Notes under the pieces: generated by a model
What the model was told of the DNA's origin: nothing
The model's database searches: none
Seen by the model: the letters and a program-made list of their open reading frames with translations, nothing else
Translations under genes and position numbers: made by a program
From: Caprella mutica
Lineage: Eukaryota; Arthropoda; Malacostraca; Amphipoda; Caprellidae
Direction of reading: 5' to 3'
Assembly: GCA_947561585.1 (NCBI GenBank)
Contig: CANNZV010000257.1
Location: forward strand, 186,001-250,000
DNA: 64,000 bases
Shown here: positions 36,601 through 48,028 of the stretch, piece after piece
How positions within the stretch are numbered: position 1 is the first letter of the stretch
Layout of the letters: each line of letters opens with the position of its first letter

Positions 36601-38536
36601 AAATAAGCCGTTCCGCACGGTCAAATTCTGTGGTAAAGTCTCGCTAAGCCAATCTAGCTTTAGTAACATAATTCAAATGATGTCGAGACATGATAAGCAA
36701 AGCATGACGCGTTAACATAAGCCTTTCCGAAAAAATATAATAAACAATATAAATATATTGTTCATGTACCGTATTGGCACGCAGAAAACAGCCATGGCCT
36801 CTAAAGTAAATTAGAAGACTAAAGTAATCTAATTCTAAAATAAATTAGAAAAAAAAGTGACTGTAGCCGAAAGTTGAGTTTTTGAGAACCTAACCATCAG
36901 TATACTTAAACTGTTAACTTCTGAAGAAGGTACGTTACAATGATGTTACTAATTTATTATATTTTAATATAAATATATCAATTTATTCAGTCATGTGTTC
37001 AGTTAGTTAGGTGCCCAAGAGAAATAGGTCACATAAATCAATATTTTTCAAAATGTCGAAAAAGGTAAGGGAAAGTCTAGGACATATTCTAATAATTATC
37101 TTGTTTACATCTGTATGCAACACCCATCGCCTGAAAAATAAGGCTAAGACTGAAATAAGAATATATACATATGTAATTGTATATGGCACACGATCATAGA
37201 CCCTGTATGATGCTAGTTCACAGAACACAGTTTTCTAAATTCCAATCATTTAACTAAATTTATCGTACCTAGGCCTATTTTATAATAACCACAAGCATGA
37301 AAAATACTTAAATTCGGAAACTGTAAAAAAAATGTTACAGATACACATTTTTTTATTGTACTTATTGGTATGTACAAGAAAAATGAATATTTTCGATAGA
37401 AGGTCATAGTGATCAAAAAATATTTTCGAATGGTATAAAATACTACTTTGTTTAAAATTTAGTTAGTTTAGTGTATTATAGTTTAGTTAGTTTAATACAG
37501 TTTCTCCTTACCAGGCAAGAGTGGCTAGATATAACGATATTACAATTTTATAATAATCATGACTATACTGAAATAGACTAAATATAAAGTAAGGCATTAA
37601 TACTAAATGGTAGACGCTGGTTGTATTGAAAAAAAGAGAAGTAAATACTAAATACACAGTGAAAAATAATTTCACCGAGACTAAAAAATTCGTTATGTCT
37701 TCCAAGTCCTGCAAATTCACTGCAGCAAACATTAACAATGTAATCAATGTCCAATGATTTGCAGAATCATTATTATTAACAAACTAATAATGACTTCAGA
37801 AAATGAATATCTCTTACAGTTGAATGGAGGTACTACTTCAATATTCAGACAAATCTAAATATACCTAATGTGTGTATTGATCTTGTACATAATAAACTAT
37901 AAAATGAACAAAGATTCTTTTGATGGAGGTCTTAATAGCCTCATAATAAAGGTAATTAACGAAACTAACGTGAATATTAAAACTTATGATTATAAAAGAC
38001 TGTATACTGTACAATATACTAGTAATCATTTATATCATCATTGGTATATTAAAAATATTTCAGAAGGTACCTATTAATTAAAAAACTTGTAAGAAGTAAT
38101 ATCATCAAGAATCTAAGTACAAAGCAGAATCTACTACAGATTTTTCTAATTTTTAACTCACCCTAAATCTTTCATCTGCAGAGTAGGTAAAGGCTCCGGC
38201 CGTTAAAATGTGCAAGTCACGTTGGCGCAACCATGTCACCTGTTGCGAAAAAATAATATTATTTCAAATAAAAAAGGAAAGAATGGACGTTTTTTTTAAT
38301 TCTTTTGATAGTTGTGCTCACCGTTCTATCCCCAAGTTGTTGTACAGAACAGGGTAGAAAGGCATTTCCCCCAACCGTTGAAGTTACTTCATCTGTCCCT
38401 CCGATGAAACTCGGACCATGAGATGTTGGATGCCGTCCTCCAGTCCAGACCTGGGACCAGGAGCTTCCTCCCACCGGGTGTGGGTCGGGACCGAGTTCAT
38501 CCCCAATGCTATTGAATCCACTCAACGCTTCAGGCT
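24531..38536 (-). CDS. dpr-family two-Ig cell-surface protein (5' partial, 8 exons)
   Basis: Minus-strand gene; the joined exons are 38322-38536, 38162-38239, 34517-34649, 34195-34245, 29178-29333, 26717-26898, 25068-25200 and 24531-24673. They give an open frame of 362 residues plus stop, lacking the signal-peptide exon. Seen: two Ig domains, each with Cys, core Trp and a D-x-G-x-Y-x-C motif (NDAGLYEC in exon C, VDSGQYSC in exon G); dpr signatures LGDRTV then TWLRQRDLHILTAG, ADERFRV, SPRGGVSVQ and KGEHQAAVQ; and a hydrophobic C-terminal tail. Known of the family: Dpr proteins are neuronal surface receptors that pair with DIP Ig proteins in synaptic partner choice. Every junction has AG/GT and matching phase. 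Inferred: membrane or GPI-anchored adhesion protein. The paralogue within the family cannot be named from the sequence. The linker between the Ig domains is unusually long. Confidence 0.93.
24838..25047. mobile_element. MITE-A copy beside the exon G donor
   Basis: Left agttctgagctataggacgg, right gatcgaaaatgtgaaaccgt then ccgataactc. The core palindrome catgatacctgcaggtatca is intact. It fills much of the intron between exons G and H. Confidence 0.9.
25068..25200 (-). CDS. dpr-like exon G: end of Ig domain 2
   Basis: A 133-bp exon, acceptor taactattttcacag, donor AAAAG|gtgtgt, entering in phase 0 and ending in phase 1. It encodes TEKMSSRTVSRLMISGVKV, then VDSGQYSCSPTDLPTAVVTV with the second disulfide Cys, ending VQK. 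A MITE-A copy begins about 20 bp past the donor. Confidence 0.95.
25227..25387. repeat. About 20-bp tandem repeat in the intron between exons F and G
   Basis: Seven or eight units of gattgatgtgaagtaaatag with small changes, ending about 25 bp upstream of the exon G acceptor side at 25201. Confidence 0.85.
26385..26632 (-). repeat. Dispersed repeat, copy 2 (intron after exon F)
   Basis: Inverted homologue of 8846-9110. A short direct copy of its start (ttaaccctaatgagtttga) is also at 26117-26135, so the element here may have inverted ends and span 26117-26635. Confidence 0.7.
26717..26898 (-). CDS. dpr-like exon F: start of Ig domain 2
   Basis: A 182-bp GC-rich exon, acceptor tgtatttcctcag, donor CAG|gtgggg, entering in phase 1 and ending in phase 0. 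It encodes a Pro-rich entry (APAPPAVHIEG), then EGSILALTC with the first Cys, the core Trp in HLLWFRGSELLDY, and the dpr hallmark SPRGGVSVQ. A dispersed repeat (26385-26632) sits about 85 bp downstream in the intron. Confidence 0.95.
27067..27208. mobile_element. MITE-A copy in the intron between exons E and F
   Basis: Left tagggtaagttccgactgtt then acacatttttgatcat; right aaatgtggattcgtccgata then tcttaccct. Confidence 0.75.
28130..29075. repeat. 47-bp minisatellite in the intron between exons E and F
   Basis: Unit ccaatgtaacaccattggtt then aaaatcattagtagtattag then tttctta. The centre (28460-28985) is regular; the edges are strongly diverged, as expected for an old array growing from its middle. 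Each unit contains the palindrome ccaatg...cattgg. Confidence 0.92.
29178..29333 (-). CDS. dpr-like exon E: acidic/basic linker exon
   Basis: A 156-bp exon, acceptor cctactgcttcag, donor CCTG|gtgaat, phase 1 on both sides. The 52 codons start SSDYWFGEYEDILFDLDIDW (acidic, aromatic), then a DEKKRKSHQKLRE charged stretch and a Gly-rich end NRGRYGHNLGPG. I recognise no domain. Its coding look is clear: far higher GC than its surroundings and matching phases to D and F. If the donor is ignored, the frame runs nine more bases (ELVH region) to a TAG, which would give a one-Ig form. Dpr proteins usually have a short linker here. Confidence 0.72.
30299..30470. mobile_element. MITE-A copy in the intron between exons D and E
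   Basis: Left tctgagtcatcagacggttc, right aaaatatggcaccgtccgat then ggctcag, core gatactgcaggcatcatgg. Confidence 0.75.
31229..31372. mobile_element. MITE-A copy in the intron between exons D and E
   Basis: Left cagtttcacatttgcgatca (outermost bases lost); right tcgaaaatttggaactttcc then gatgactcgcaatttaccct. Confidence 0.65.
31817..31880. mobile_element. MITE-A right end only
   Basis: gatcgaaaatgtggaactgt then ctgataactcagcactt; no left end found. Confidence 0.55.
32531..32712. mobile_element. MITE-A copy, right end clipped
   Basis: Left taggttaagtttctagttat then cggacggttccacattttta; core catgatacctgcaagtatca; the right end stops after gatcgaaaatgtggaac and a local repeat follows. Confidence 0.8.
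33429..33641 (-). other. Unassigned open frame in the D-E intron
   Basis: 70 codons with mixed composition and no low-complexity (for example FTEGKRILTFWFCRYIRVPS, then DLKSCTALFDDSTGEFQGYF), with a GT donor-like CAG|gtgaat at the DSTG codons. No family recognised and no clear acceptor. It could be a chance frame, an old element fragment or an unused exon. Confidence 0.2.
34195..34245 (-). CDS. dpr-like exon D: symmetric linker exon
   Basis: A 51-bp exon, acceptor tgtttcttatttcag, donor CCAC|gtaagt, phase 1 on both sides. It encodes EKTLLDDPGSFVTSTNP, a polar stretch between the two Ig domains with no fold that I recognise. It can be skipped without a frame change. The alternative is a cryptic exon, but both splice sites are strong and the frame is open. 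Confidence 0.75.
34443..34524 (-). repeat. 34-bp tandem repeat duplicating the exon C donor site
   Basis: The motif ctcacctttcacagtaaggg (plus strand), which spans the last codons of exon C and its GT donor, recurs at exactly 34-bp steps: matching bases at 34443, 34477 and 34511, with a diverged fourth around 34380. Each copy keeps a GTGAGT donor. Reading past the first donor meets an in-frame TAG in GAGTCTTAG, so only the exon-proximal donor keeps the frame open. Confidence 0.85.
34517..34649 (-). CDS. dpr-like exon C: end of Ig domain 1
   Basis: A 133-bp exon, acceptor tttctccatcag, donor AAAG|gtgagt, entering in phase 0 and ending in phase 1. It begins VLHPDNSPDWTLHIK, carries the second disulfide Cys in NDAGLYECQVN, and ends in the last strand TVTLTVK. 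Its 3' edge with the donor is copied downstream in the intron as a 34-bp tandem repeat. Confidence 0.95.
35230..35425. repeat. 36-bp tandem repeat in the intron between exons B and C
   Basis: Five units of tacacatcagtatgtgttaa then tttaacatacaagtac. Confidence 0.92.
35880..36300. repeat. Degenerate repeat of about 15 bp in the intron between exons B and C
   Basis: Many scattered units of aatttcaatggtaag, with losses and inserted bases. Confidence 0.75.
38162..38239 (-). CDS. dpr-like exon B: middle of Ig domain 1
   Basis: A 78-bp exon, phase 0 on both sides, acceptor ttcgcaacag and donor AGG|gtgagt. The 26 residues run from VTWLRQRDLHILTAG to SADERFR and contain the conserved Ig core Trp and the dpr RxRDxHILT motif. 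It is only 82 bp from exon A; the next intron is about 3.5 kb. Confidence 0.95.
38322..38536 (-). CDS. dpr-like exon A: start of Ig domain 1
   Basis: Acceptor tttctctttgcag lies just above 38536 and donor ACG|gtgagc at 38321. The first two bases complete a codon begun in an unseen upstream exon. It encodes a Pro/Gly-rich lead-in, then the first strands of a V-type Ig domain with GGNAFLPCSVQQLGDRT; the Cys of LPC is the first disulfide residue. It ends in phase 0 inside the typical dpr motif LGDRTV-[ST]-W. Confidence 0.93.
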
Positions 38537-40185
38537 CTGCAAAGAGAAATATAGAAAATTAATTCTATATAATTCATATGAAATGGTATGAGTGAAATAT
38601 TTTTCAAGTGAATAAAACTCACATCAATATTAGGAATAAAAAATATTGATAATGATGGTAACACATCCCATATGCTATGAGGGAAACAATTTTTACGAAG
38701 TTAAAACCATCCAAAAAGATCATAGCTCATAGGGTCAGGTGTCAAATTAGCGCCTAACAAGTGAAGATTGTCTCCAAAATTCTGAATCCTCACAAATTTA
38801 CGGACATAGATCTAGATTTCCAAATCCCCCTAAAGCTCTGGAATAATGAGACTAACGTAAATCTCCAGTAATTTCCATCTTAGCATGCTCCTGTTACTTT
38901 TAAAAATTGTCTTTGGACATAAAGGAGCTCTCCTGTTCGTAATCTGAACGGAGATAGACAGGCAAAGAATAAGCTTTTAAAACAACAGAAACATACGAAC
39001 AGGAACATCACAAAGCTCTGGGGAATGAAAAATTGTCTTCGTGTTTCAGTGAACCATTCACAATTACAAGAAACTGAAAGGAATATTCTGCAGAAGCAAA
39101 GGATAGATTGAACAGCAGATGAATTGAAGGAAATATCAGATGCTGTTGGAGAATACAAAATTGATTTTCATTTCTTCTTTCTCCGATATAAAATAAATTG
39201 AAGAATAGTTCGTCAAAGCAGAAAGAAGACAACACATATGCGTGCTAGAAAACAAATAAATTATTATGCTAACAATAAAATGATTTAATGGAATGAAGAT
39301 GACCAAGAGATCCAGAGACTGGAATAAATTTAAGAAATTGTCAATGATAAATCATTCTCCTGTGCGGAACAGAATATGATATGAAGGTGTGAATTCTAAA
39401 GGATGAGTCTCAGTAGATTAACTACATAATCTCTACATAGAATCACATCTTGAGAGATGGTATAATATGCACAGGAAAAGAGCACCATAAAGAGTCCAAA
39501 ATCAAAAAATAAATATACAGACCATTATTTGAAATAAAATATGTACCTCAAATGAAGTGTTATGACAGCTGCTTCTGTCTGTCTATCCGTCACAGAAAAT
39601 TAACAATAAGCTTGAGAAGCAGCTGGTAGTATGGATAGTGAACTATTCTGATATGAGTTGTATAAATTGAATCTGTTTTAATCTGTAGAAAATATTGAAG
39701 TAAAAGTGGACCCAGGGATGATAATTACATATAATTTTTATTCCATAAAGTTCCTGAAAACAAAAATGCTGATATTTTTGACTGCACGCATCTAGTAGTA
39801 AATTTGAAAACTGTTATGAGTCTAGTGTAATTAAATCGATGTTTGTTTCTATACATTATTTCTATACATCCCTATATATTTAAAATGCACCTGAACTTCA
39901 CCACTTATTCCACAGAGGCCGAATCATTGCATGAATATTCTGAAGATAAAATTACCTACTGTGGCCTCTTTTTCTTAATCTCCTGTGGACACAAACTATT
40001 TTTTGTGTGTTTGTTCTGTAATAAAAAAGAGTGACGGGAAAAAGAAAAGAAAAGAACAGCAATGCAGAGAAAGGGAGAAGAGATTTTAACACGAAGAGAA
40101 AATTAATAACTTAAATATCAAAAGGAAATTTAAAAAATAAACATATAATAATTTCTTTATGAAAACAAAATTGTGATCTAGTGAG

Positions 40186-40975
40186 TGACTGTACATAGTC
40201 ACACTAGTGAGTGACTGTACATCATCACACTAGTGAGTGACTGTACATCCTCACACTAGTGAGTGACTGCACATCCTCACACCAGTGAGTGACTGTACAT
40301 CCTCACACTAGTGAGTGACTGCACATCCTCACACTAGTGAGTGACTGTACATCCTCACACTAGTGAGTGACTGTACATCCTCACACTAGTGAGTGACTGC
40401 ACATCCTCACACTAGTGAGTGACTGTACATCCTCACACTAGTGAGTGACTGCACATCCTCACACTAGTGAGTGACTGTACATCCTCACACTAGTGAGTGA
40501 CTGTACATCCTCACACTAGTGAGTGACTGTACATCATCACACTAGTGAGTGACTGTACATCCTCACACTAGTGAGTGACTGCACATCCTCACACTAGTGA
40601 GTGACTGTACATCCTCACACTAGTGAGTGACTGCACATCCTCACACTAGTGAGTGACTGTACATCCTCACACTAGTGAGTGACTGCACATCCTCACACTA
40701 GTGAGTGACTGTACATCCTCACACTAGTGAGTGACTGTACATCCTCACACTAGTGAGTGACTGCACATCCTCACACTAGTGAGTGACTGTACATCCTCAC
40801 ACTAGTGAGTGACTGTACATCCTCACAGTAGTGAGTGACTGTACATCCTCACACTAGTGAGTGACTGCACATCCTCACACTAGTAAGTGACTGTACATCC
40901 TCACACTAGTGAGTGACTGTACATCCTCACACTAGTGAGTGACTGTACATCTTCACACTAGTGAGTGACTGACCT
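40186..40975. repeat. 26-bp minisatellite with higher-order pattern
   Basis: About 30 units of actagtgagtgactgtacat then cctcac. A T/C variant (gtacat or gcacat) recurs in a patterned order, and the rare variant catcatcac appears in units 2 and 14, implying block duplication of about 12 units. Confidence 0.95.
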
Positions 40976-41626
40976 CATAAATAGTTGAGGGTGACATGAC
41001 TGAAGGCAATTACTAAACACTTTAGTTGAAGACTTAATTTGAGAGCATTATAATATTGCATTCTTTACATTATTATATTAAACCTAAACGAAAGTATATA
41101 TTAACTTTAACCAGACTTTTATTTTCATATAATAAGAGATCATTTCAGATTTAATTATAATTTCTTCATTTCAATTAAAAGTTTGTTTCATTTCAAAAAA
41201 TCAGATTAAACTATATAGCATATATTAGAAAGTAAATCAAATAGTGAGACTAAAATCCGTGGAGTTTCAACCCTGAATAAGTTCAGGGATAAATTCCACG
41301 TGAAATGTCGCCCTAATATTGTGACTTTAATTACAACAAAGAAAACTTTGGTAACTAACGGATAAAATATGAACTGCATTTTGTGGGAAAATGAAAAGTA
41401 AACCATCGAGCTTAGGGATGAATAATACGTAATATCAAGAAATGAAATAATTTGAGAGAAAATGGGTATTGAGACTGACTAATTAACATTATCTTTAAAG
41501 TTACCATTAATAGCAATACTATTAAATAGTTTCAAATAAAATAGCATGCGTGAAATAAATCAAATTTCTTATGATATGGAAAAATAGAAATATTATTACA
41601 AATTCCTTCTTCATTAAAGCTAATTG

Positions 41627-42021
41627 GGAGCAAGTAAAGATAACGGACCAGAGTCTGTTAACTTTACTTGGTTAAATTCTGGTTCGTTATGTTTACTAGG
41701 TTAAATTCTGGTCCGTTAACTTTACTAGGTTAAATTATTAAATAACATTTGACCGATAATTGGAATAAGAATATAATTTTGGAATCATAGATACCACATT
41801 AAAGGATTTAAAATCTTTTTACTACTCGTTCTTCACAACTTCAAAATGGATCACGTTTTTTATCAATTCTTTCAATTAATAAAATATGAAAAATTAATAT
41901 AAAATCATCAATATAATCATTTATAAGGTTGTATATTTATAAAATAGTGACTAAAAATATTAAAGCAATTATTTTATTAAACTAAGAAAAAGTTTTCTGG
42001 TCCGTTATCTTTACTTGCTCC
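41627..42021. mobile_element. 395-bp element with perfect TIRs and 8-bp target duplication
   Basis: 26-bp perfect terminal inverted repeats, starting GGAGCAAGTAAAGATAACGG at 41627 and mirrored at 41996-42021. Exact duplication GCTAATTG at 41619-41626 and 42022-42029. A subterminal array of about three units ggttaaattctggtccgtta follows the left end. No ORF. Intact ends and duplication indicate a young insertion. Confidence 0.92.
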
Positions 42022-42159
42022 GCTAATTGTTTAAAAAATTGAAAAAATATATAATTATTTTACCTAAAATACAAATATAGTTTTGGGCATAAAGAAAATA
42101 ATTTTTCTCACTGAAATTAAAGATTGAAGATATAACTGTAAAGTGATTATGATATATAT

Positions 42160-42500
42160 TATATATTGTTTCCATTATTATAATATTGTTTCCATTATTA
42201 TAATATTGTTTCCATTATTAAAATATTGTTTCCATTATTAAAAAATTGTTTCCATTAATATAATATTCTTTCAATTAATATAATATTGTTTCAATTAATA
42301 TAATATTGTTTCAATTAATATAATATTGTTTCAATTAATATAATATTGTTTCAATTAATATAATATTGTTTCAATTAATATAATATTGTTTCAATTAATA
42401 TAATATTGTTTCAATTAATATAATATTGTTTCAATTAATATAATATTGTTTTAATTATTATAATATTGTTCCAATTATAATAATATTGTTTCAATATCTT
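42160..42500. repeat. 20-bp minisatellite
   Basis: About 16 units of taatattgtttcaattaata; the first few units carry ccattatta instead. Confidence 0.95.
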
Positions 42501-44339
42501 CTATATTCTCAGTCGTGATTTTCTTTGTAATAAAAACAAAATTTTATAAAATTACAATCAAAACAAAATTATAACTATTACAATAAATATCAATTGATAA
42601 TATATAAATTTACATGTAATAGAGAAATACATATAAATCTGTTCATTTTGTGCACTGTACGTACACACGCACTAAAAACACACCAACTGGGAGAAATTTT
42701 GGCAACATTGTATCTTTTGGCAGAGACTAATAAACCTCCTACTGCCCAAGAAGAGAATTTGCACACTTGTTTGGCTGTGCCATTCTCTTGCCTGAGGAGG
42801 TAGGGGGTTAGAGACGCGTATTCTCACTACAATGAAGTCGTTTTGATGTCACAGGGAGACACTTTATTACATTTATTTCTATTTATTGGGACCAGGAGAT
42901 TATTGTGAGTGGGTATATTCTCAGGTGTTGGTAGCATATGAAAAATAATAATGTAGAAAACATTCATTGTGAGTGAAATGAAAGTAAACAATTTATAAAG
43001 GAATATCACTATTTTAAATATAACTATTTCAAATATTTAAAAGAAAATATTATAATTTAATATCTTAACTCAATATTTTGATTGATTGATTGAATATAAG
43101 TTTAAAATAAGTAAATTGGTTAGAATAAAGGTTATATAATTATTATCATATAAACGTTTGTTCTTATAGGATTGAAGATGTGATCCTGTCCAATAAGTAA
43201 GGACTAACCTTAGAGTCCTGACAATAATTATATCAAAAATAATTATAAATTTTCTCTGGTTTATAAATTTCTTTTTTCCTTTTTCTTATTTTTTTTCGGT
43301 TAGTACTCAGGTAATATTGCGAGAAGGTAACAAATGATGCCTAACATTATAACTATAATTCATTTCCTAATATATTTTTATTCATCAATAAGCAAGAAAG
43401 ATTACAATTTCAAATCGATTCTGCAATAAAAAAAAATATAAAAGAATATTATGAATTATTCATAAAATAACAGAAATAAATTGATTAAATTTTCAATGAT
43501 TAAAATGTATTTATTTACAATATATATTTAATGCATTTTTATTTTGAATATCCCCCCCCCCCTAACTTATATTTCCTTTCTTTTGACGCCCCCCCCACTT
43601 TGAAATCTCTCCCCCTAATCCAAAAGTTTTCTCAATGATTAGGAGCTCCACAAACTTACTGCATCACCTAATCTCTGTTCGTGAGAGCCTTTCATTGTTA
43701 GAGATTGTTCTCTCTGTTGTTCTTGTTAGCACTCGAACGCATCAACTTTTTGTTTGCACTAACTTAGGAAACTCAGAATTCATTTCTCGATTATTTGATC
43801 TTCTAAATAAACTTAAATATGAGTCAATATATCTGGTACATTCCCTTATAATAAATGAAAGATCTAGTTTAGATATAATTAAAGGTAATTTAAAAATGGC
43901 TTTAATCTTATTTACCAGTCAGAAAATACTACATAGATACCTTATTTAGTGCGTAGAAATTCTAGACTACGATTTTGTTTCTCTAAAACAATAAATATAA
44001 TTTTTCACTCACTCCATAATTTATTTAGAATATCAATAAAATATCTTTGATCATTTATTAATCATAAAGATATTTCAATTTCCACGAATTGGATTATTAT
44101 CTTTCAACATCTAACTAAAGAGATCACTAAAAAACTATTCTAATTGTGTTTGAATTCAATGAAACGTAGGAAAATGTCAATCAGAATGAAAAAATCAATT
44201 AAGAATGGAGTCCAAGCGACTGAATGAGAGTTTGATCTCATCTTTGGAGGTTGAATTGAAAGAATAGAGGGAGAATATAACGAAGATACTCGCAATTTCA
44301 TAAAAACCTATCAAGTGGTTTCCTTCACCTTGTAATCCC

Positions 44340-44555
44340 CTTCAAGCGGGTTAAATTTCCTTGTAACTTTGTAACTCTCTTTCAGAGAGTAACATTTCCT
44401 TGTAACTCTCTTTCAGAGAGTAACATTTCCTTGTAACCCTCTTTCAGAGAGTAACATTTCCTTGTAACCTTCTTTCAGAGAGTAACATTTCCTTGTAACC
44501 CTCTTTCAGAGAGTAACATTTCCTTGTAACCCCCTTTCAGCAGGTTAAATTTTCT
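44340..44555. repeat. 31-bp tandem repeat
   Basis: Six units of ctttcagagagtaacatttc then cttgtaaccct; the first and last units have gcgggttaaat / gcaggttaaat. Confidence 0.92.
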
Positions 44556-47500
44556 CTTCACCATTCACCTTTTCTTCCGAATTAAAATGCCTGGAGTTGG
44601 CTATTCTTGCAATTTAGAGCTCAGAAAACCTCTCCAGTGATTTTTTTTTCGGATCATTTGAAAGTAAAGACCCGATTGTGGAAACAAACTGAGGAACGTG
44701 ATTGAAATTTGTAAGTGGGGGTTGGGGGGAAGAAGAGGAATGGCATCAGGTGGTGGAAAGGAGGGCGTGAATGGTGGACAGAACGGAAGGGAAATGTCGA
44801 GAGAAAAATGAAAAAAATATTTATGAGAAAAGTGCTATTATTCTTTTTTAAATAGTAATATAATTAGACAACACATCGTTTAGACAAAAGTAAGAAATAT
44901 TGTTGAGCAAAATTCTTTTAATTTCATTAAAGATATTTTGCAATTGACAACTGAACAGTAAATATCGGGTGATGGGAAAATCTAACATGTCGTAATCTTC
45001 CTTCTCCATATCAAGTATAGGGTCTACCTACCACTTCACCATTAACTAACTATATGTTAGATAGAACCGATACTCTATTTCTTTTATTATTGAATGGAGC
45101 AAATAAAAAGGAGTACAGGAGATGTATTTTGATATCATCCGCCATATTGAGTTACGAAACTCAAATGAAGATGGGGAAATATTTATCTTGAGAAGAAATG
45201 TCTAAAAATGCAAGTAGTGACTTGGAAAAGACAGACAGTCAGACTGCATTAGAGCAGCATTAGTGAATGTGATTTACAATTATTATGTGCAGTAAAATAT
45301 ATCACATGACATAGGAAAATAATGTGAGATATACTAATACATTTATAATTATCAGGTAATATTTTGCCAAATAATGTTTTCTCTCCCCCTCCCTCCATCT
45401 CTCACTGCTGAGTCTGTACGATGTACGTGTGTTATCATTGCTAGAGACAGGCAATTACACTTCAAAGAAAAGACACTCTTAATTGTGTAGAAATGTAATG
45501 AGTAGCGCCATCTTGCGACAAGAGATCACATCTCTCATTTTACTAGTAGAGAAATTTGAGGAGAAAATAATAATATTATTGGTGATTTAGTACTTTCAGT
45601 TCATAAATAATGATGGTAGAGGCATAGGAAGTAATTTTAAATCAATCATATCCCCACTATAGTGTATATAGCATAATCTGCATGTAATCTTATGGTTCGT
45701 ATGTGAGTCATCGGTGGTGAGGGGGCTAAACCTCATTTATTTGGTGATTTCAAGTAACTACCGCAATTAAAAACATAAGTGAATTGAATTGGAGAAGTTT
45801 GCTCCTATTTAAAAATAGTAATTGTTACGGTACAATTATAAACATGATTATTCCTAGTTAAAATAAATGACTGTACATTTACTGTATATGCTATTTAGAC
45901 AATATACAAAAAGTTAAATAAGGATGATCTCCTTGTTTCAAATTACTTCATATAAAGATTGAAAATGTGGATTGTTGAAATCCAACAATCTCCCTTTGGC
46001 AAAATGAATTGATAAAACATTTAAATATATAAAGAAACATATCTAGGTATTTACAACAGAAAATAATTATGAAATATATTATAATATTGTGATGTCGGAT
46101 ACATTATGATTCGCAATGCTTCATTTTCAGTCAAGATAAACAATATGCTCTAAATAAAATAACAAAATATTGATGTAGTTTAAACAGTCTACAATATTTC
46201 AATTACTATTAAAACAAGCAATATCTCGTTTGCCCTCAATATATTTTGCAATTTTGAACACATTCTAACTCGTTGAAATTGAATAAACATTTCAATTCCT
46301 TTATTGTGATTTTCAAAATGAACATCAAACAAGAATACTGTTCGTGCCAACTATTAGATACGAGTCAGTGACTCATTACGTGATTCATGAAATGAATTCT
46401 TGCTATTTACTATTTATTTAATGATTCAAACACTCTATGAAATTCTTAATAAAGATTTAAACTCTTTAAATGGAAAATAGGAAGTCACAAAAGATCAACA
46501 ATCAAGGCTACCCATGCATTCAATTTTCTAAACGTTCAAAGGTTTCCTTTACTCTGATTAGATTTCGAACAAATCCCCTCAAAGGATCATGAAAAGGTAA
46601 TCGAATGGGAGAAAAAAGTACCAATTCGAAATGTACCAACTGTGAGAAAAGCTTGGGACGTTATTTGGTGAATCCATTTGTTGAATATTAGCCATGAAAC
46701 ACAGGGGTTGGTTTTCTAACAATATGTCCTCTTCTTTTCTTCATATTGTGAAATTTCTACTGGTATTAAATATTGATTATGATTTATACTTTTAAATTAG
46801 ATTCATTGAGGGAAATATTTCCAAGCTTACAGATTTTAATTTACAATAATTAATTATAAAAATACTTCTTATTGCTGAAAGACGTTTTCAGTCAGCAACG
46901 AAATTGATAACAGTATAACTTTTGGTAATCCGGAAACTATTACTATATCAGTAGTTGCATTACTGCTATAATATGCAGAAATGAATTTTTATGTGCAATA
47001 ATATGAAACAGTTTCAAATTTAATAATATTCCAAATAATAAAAAGTTATGACTCACACCAAAGATTAAAATCGAATATACATTAGCGCCCTGACAAATGA
47101 TACAGTCGATACTCCTGTAAGTCTCTATTTTGTTTTTGTCGTTTCGAATCGTTTGTCTTTCGACTAAAGAGAATCTGATTCTTCATGCACAGCAAAAAGA
47201 TATTTGAAGATCAAAACAGAAAAGAAGAAAATAGGAGAATGTTCTCTAAATAAGAATTGATAGAGTATGATATACTTATTACATAATGTGAGGTATCTAA
47301 ACATATATTATAATATTAAGTAAATGTATCGCCTGAAAGAGTTCGTGGATAAATATTTTTAATAGTTATTTTAAATATTACGTTCATTACTAGTATAATT
47401 CACTTCCTAAAAGAACAAACAAAAACATTCTCAGTATTTTCTTCCACGACTCCAATAACATTCGAATATCTTTTTGAGTTGCAAGTTTGCAGTGCGAGGA

Positions 47501-47969
47501 TCGTATGAGCCTCTTGTAGACGCTGAAGAATGCCAACTATCTGCTGAATTTTATCTGAGTTGGCAGGCCAAGAGTTATTCAAATGGAGTTACAAAGATAA
47601 AGGTAAATAAGCAATAATCATCTCAAGTTAAAGTAGACCGTTAGTATTACTAAAATAATGCGCTATATTTTTGTATGACATTTTCATATTTTCGTTCATA
47701 TAAGAAAAAAGTATATAATTTGAGAGTTTAATTCGTTCTTTAATTAGTTAGTTTTCTTCTTACATGATCAAAAATATGAAAATTCGTAGCCTACACTAAG
47801 TTCACTTTTCAATTATCTAAAGTTGTTATACAAAAGGTTTCATTTACAAACTAATACAAAATAAAACTCTTCAATTAAAAGAAACATCATTTCATTCTAA
47901 AATTGTTTTTTACTCCATCATAACAAATATTTCATACGAACATGAATGAAAATTCATTCGCACTCAAAC

Positions 47970-48028
47970 CATGGCTTACTTAATATACATATATATGCAA
48001 GTAAGCCATGTATATTAAGCAAGCCATG
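47970..48028. repeat. Short hairpin
   Basis: 21-base arms with one mismatch (catggcttacttaatataca then t, versus catggcttgcttaatataca then t) and a 17-base loop that itself repeats gcaagtaagcc. Confidence 0.5.

Noticed and set aside
39008..39235. Possible signal-peptide exon upstream of the dpr-like exon A
   Set aside because: The hydrophobic stretch is not near the start Met, composition is that of AT-rich chance frames, and no donor of the needed phase is convincing.
40186..40975. CRISPR-like regular repeats
   Set aside because: Head-to-tail units without unique spacers, in a eukaryotic genome; an ordinary minisatellite.
47400..47582. Minus-strand frame of 60 codons with a coding-like look (KIQQIVGILQRLQEAHTI)
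   Set aside because: No acceptor or donor that fits, no family recognised, and a stop lies just upstream in frame; too short to call.
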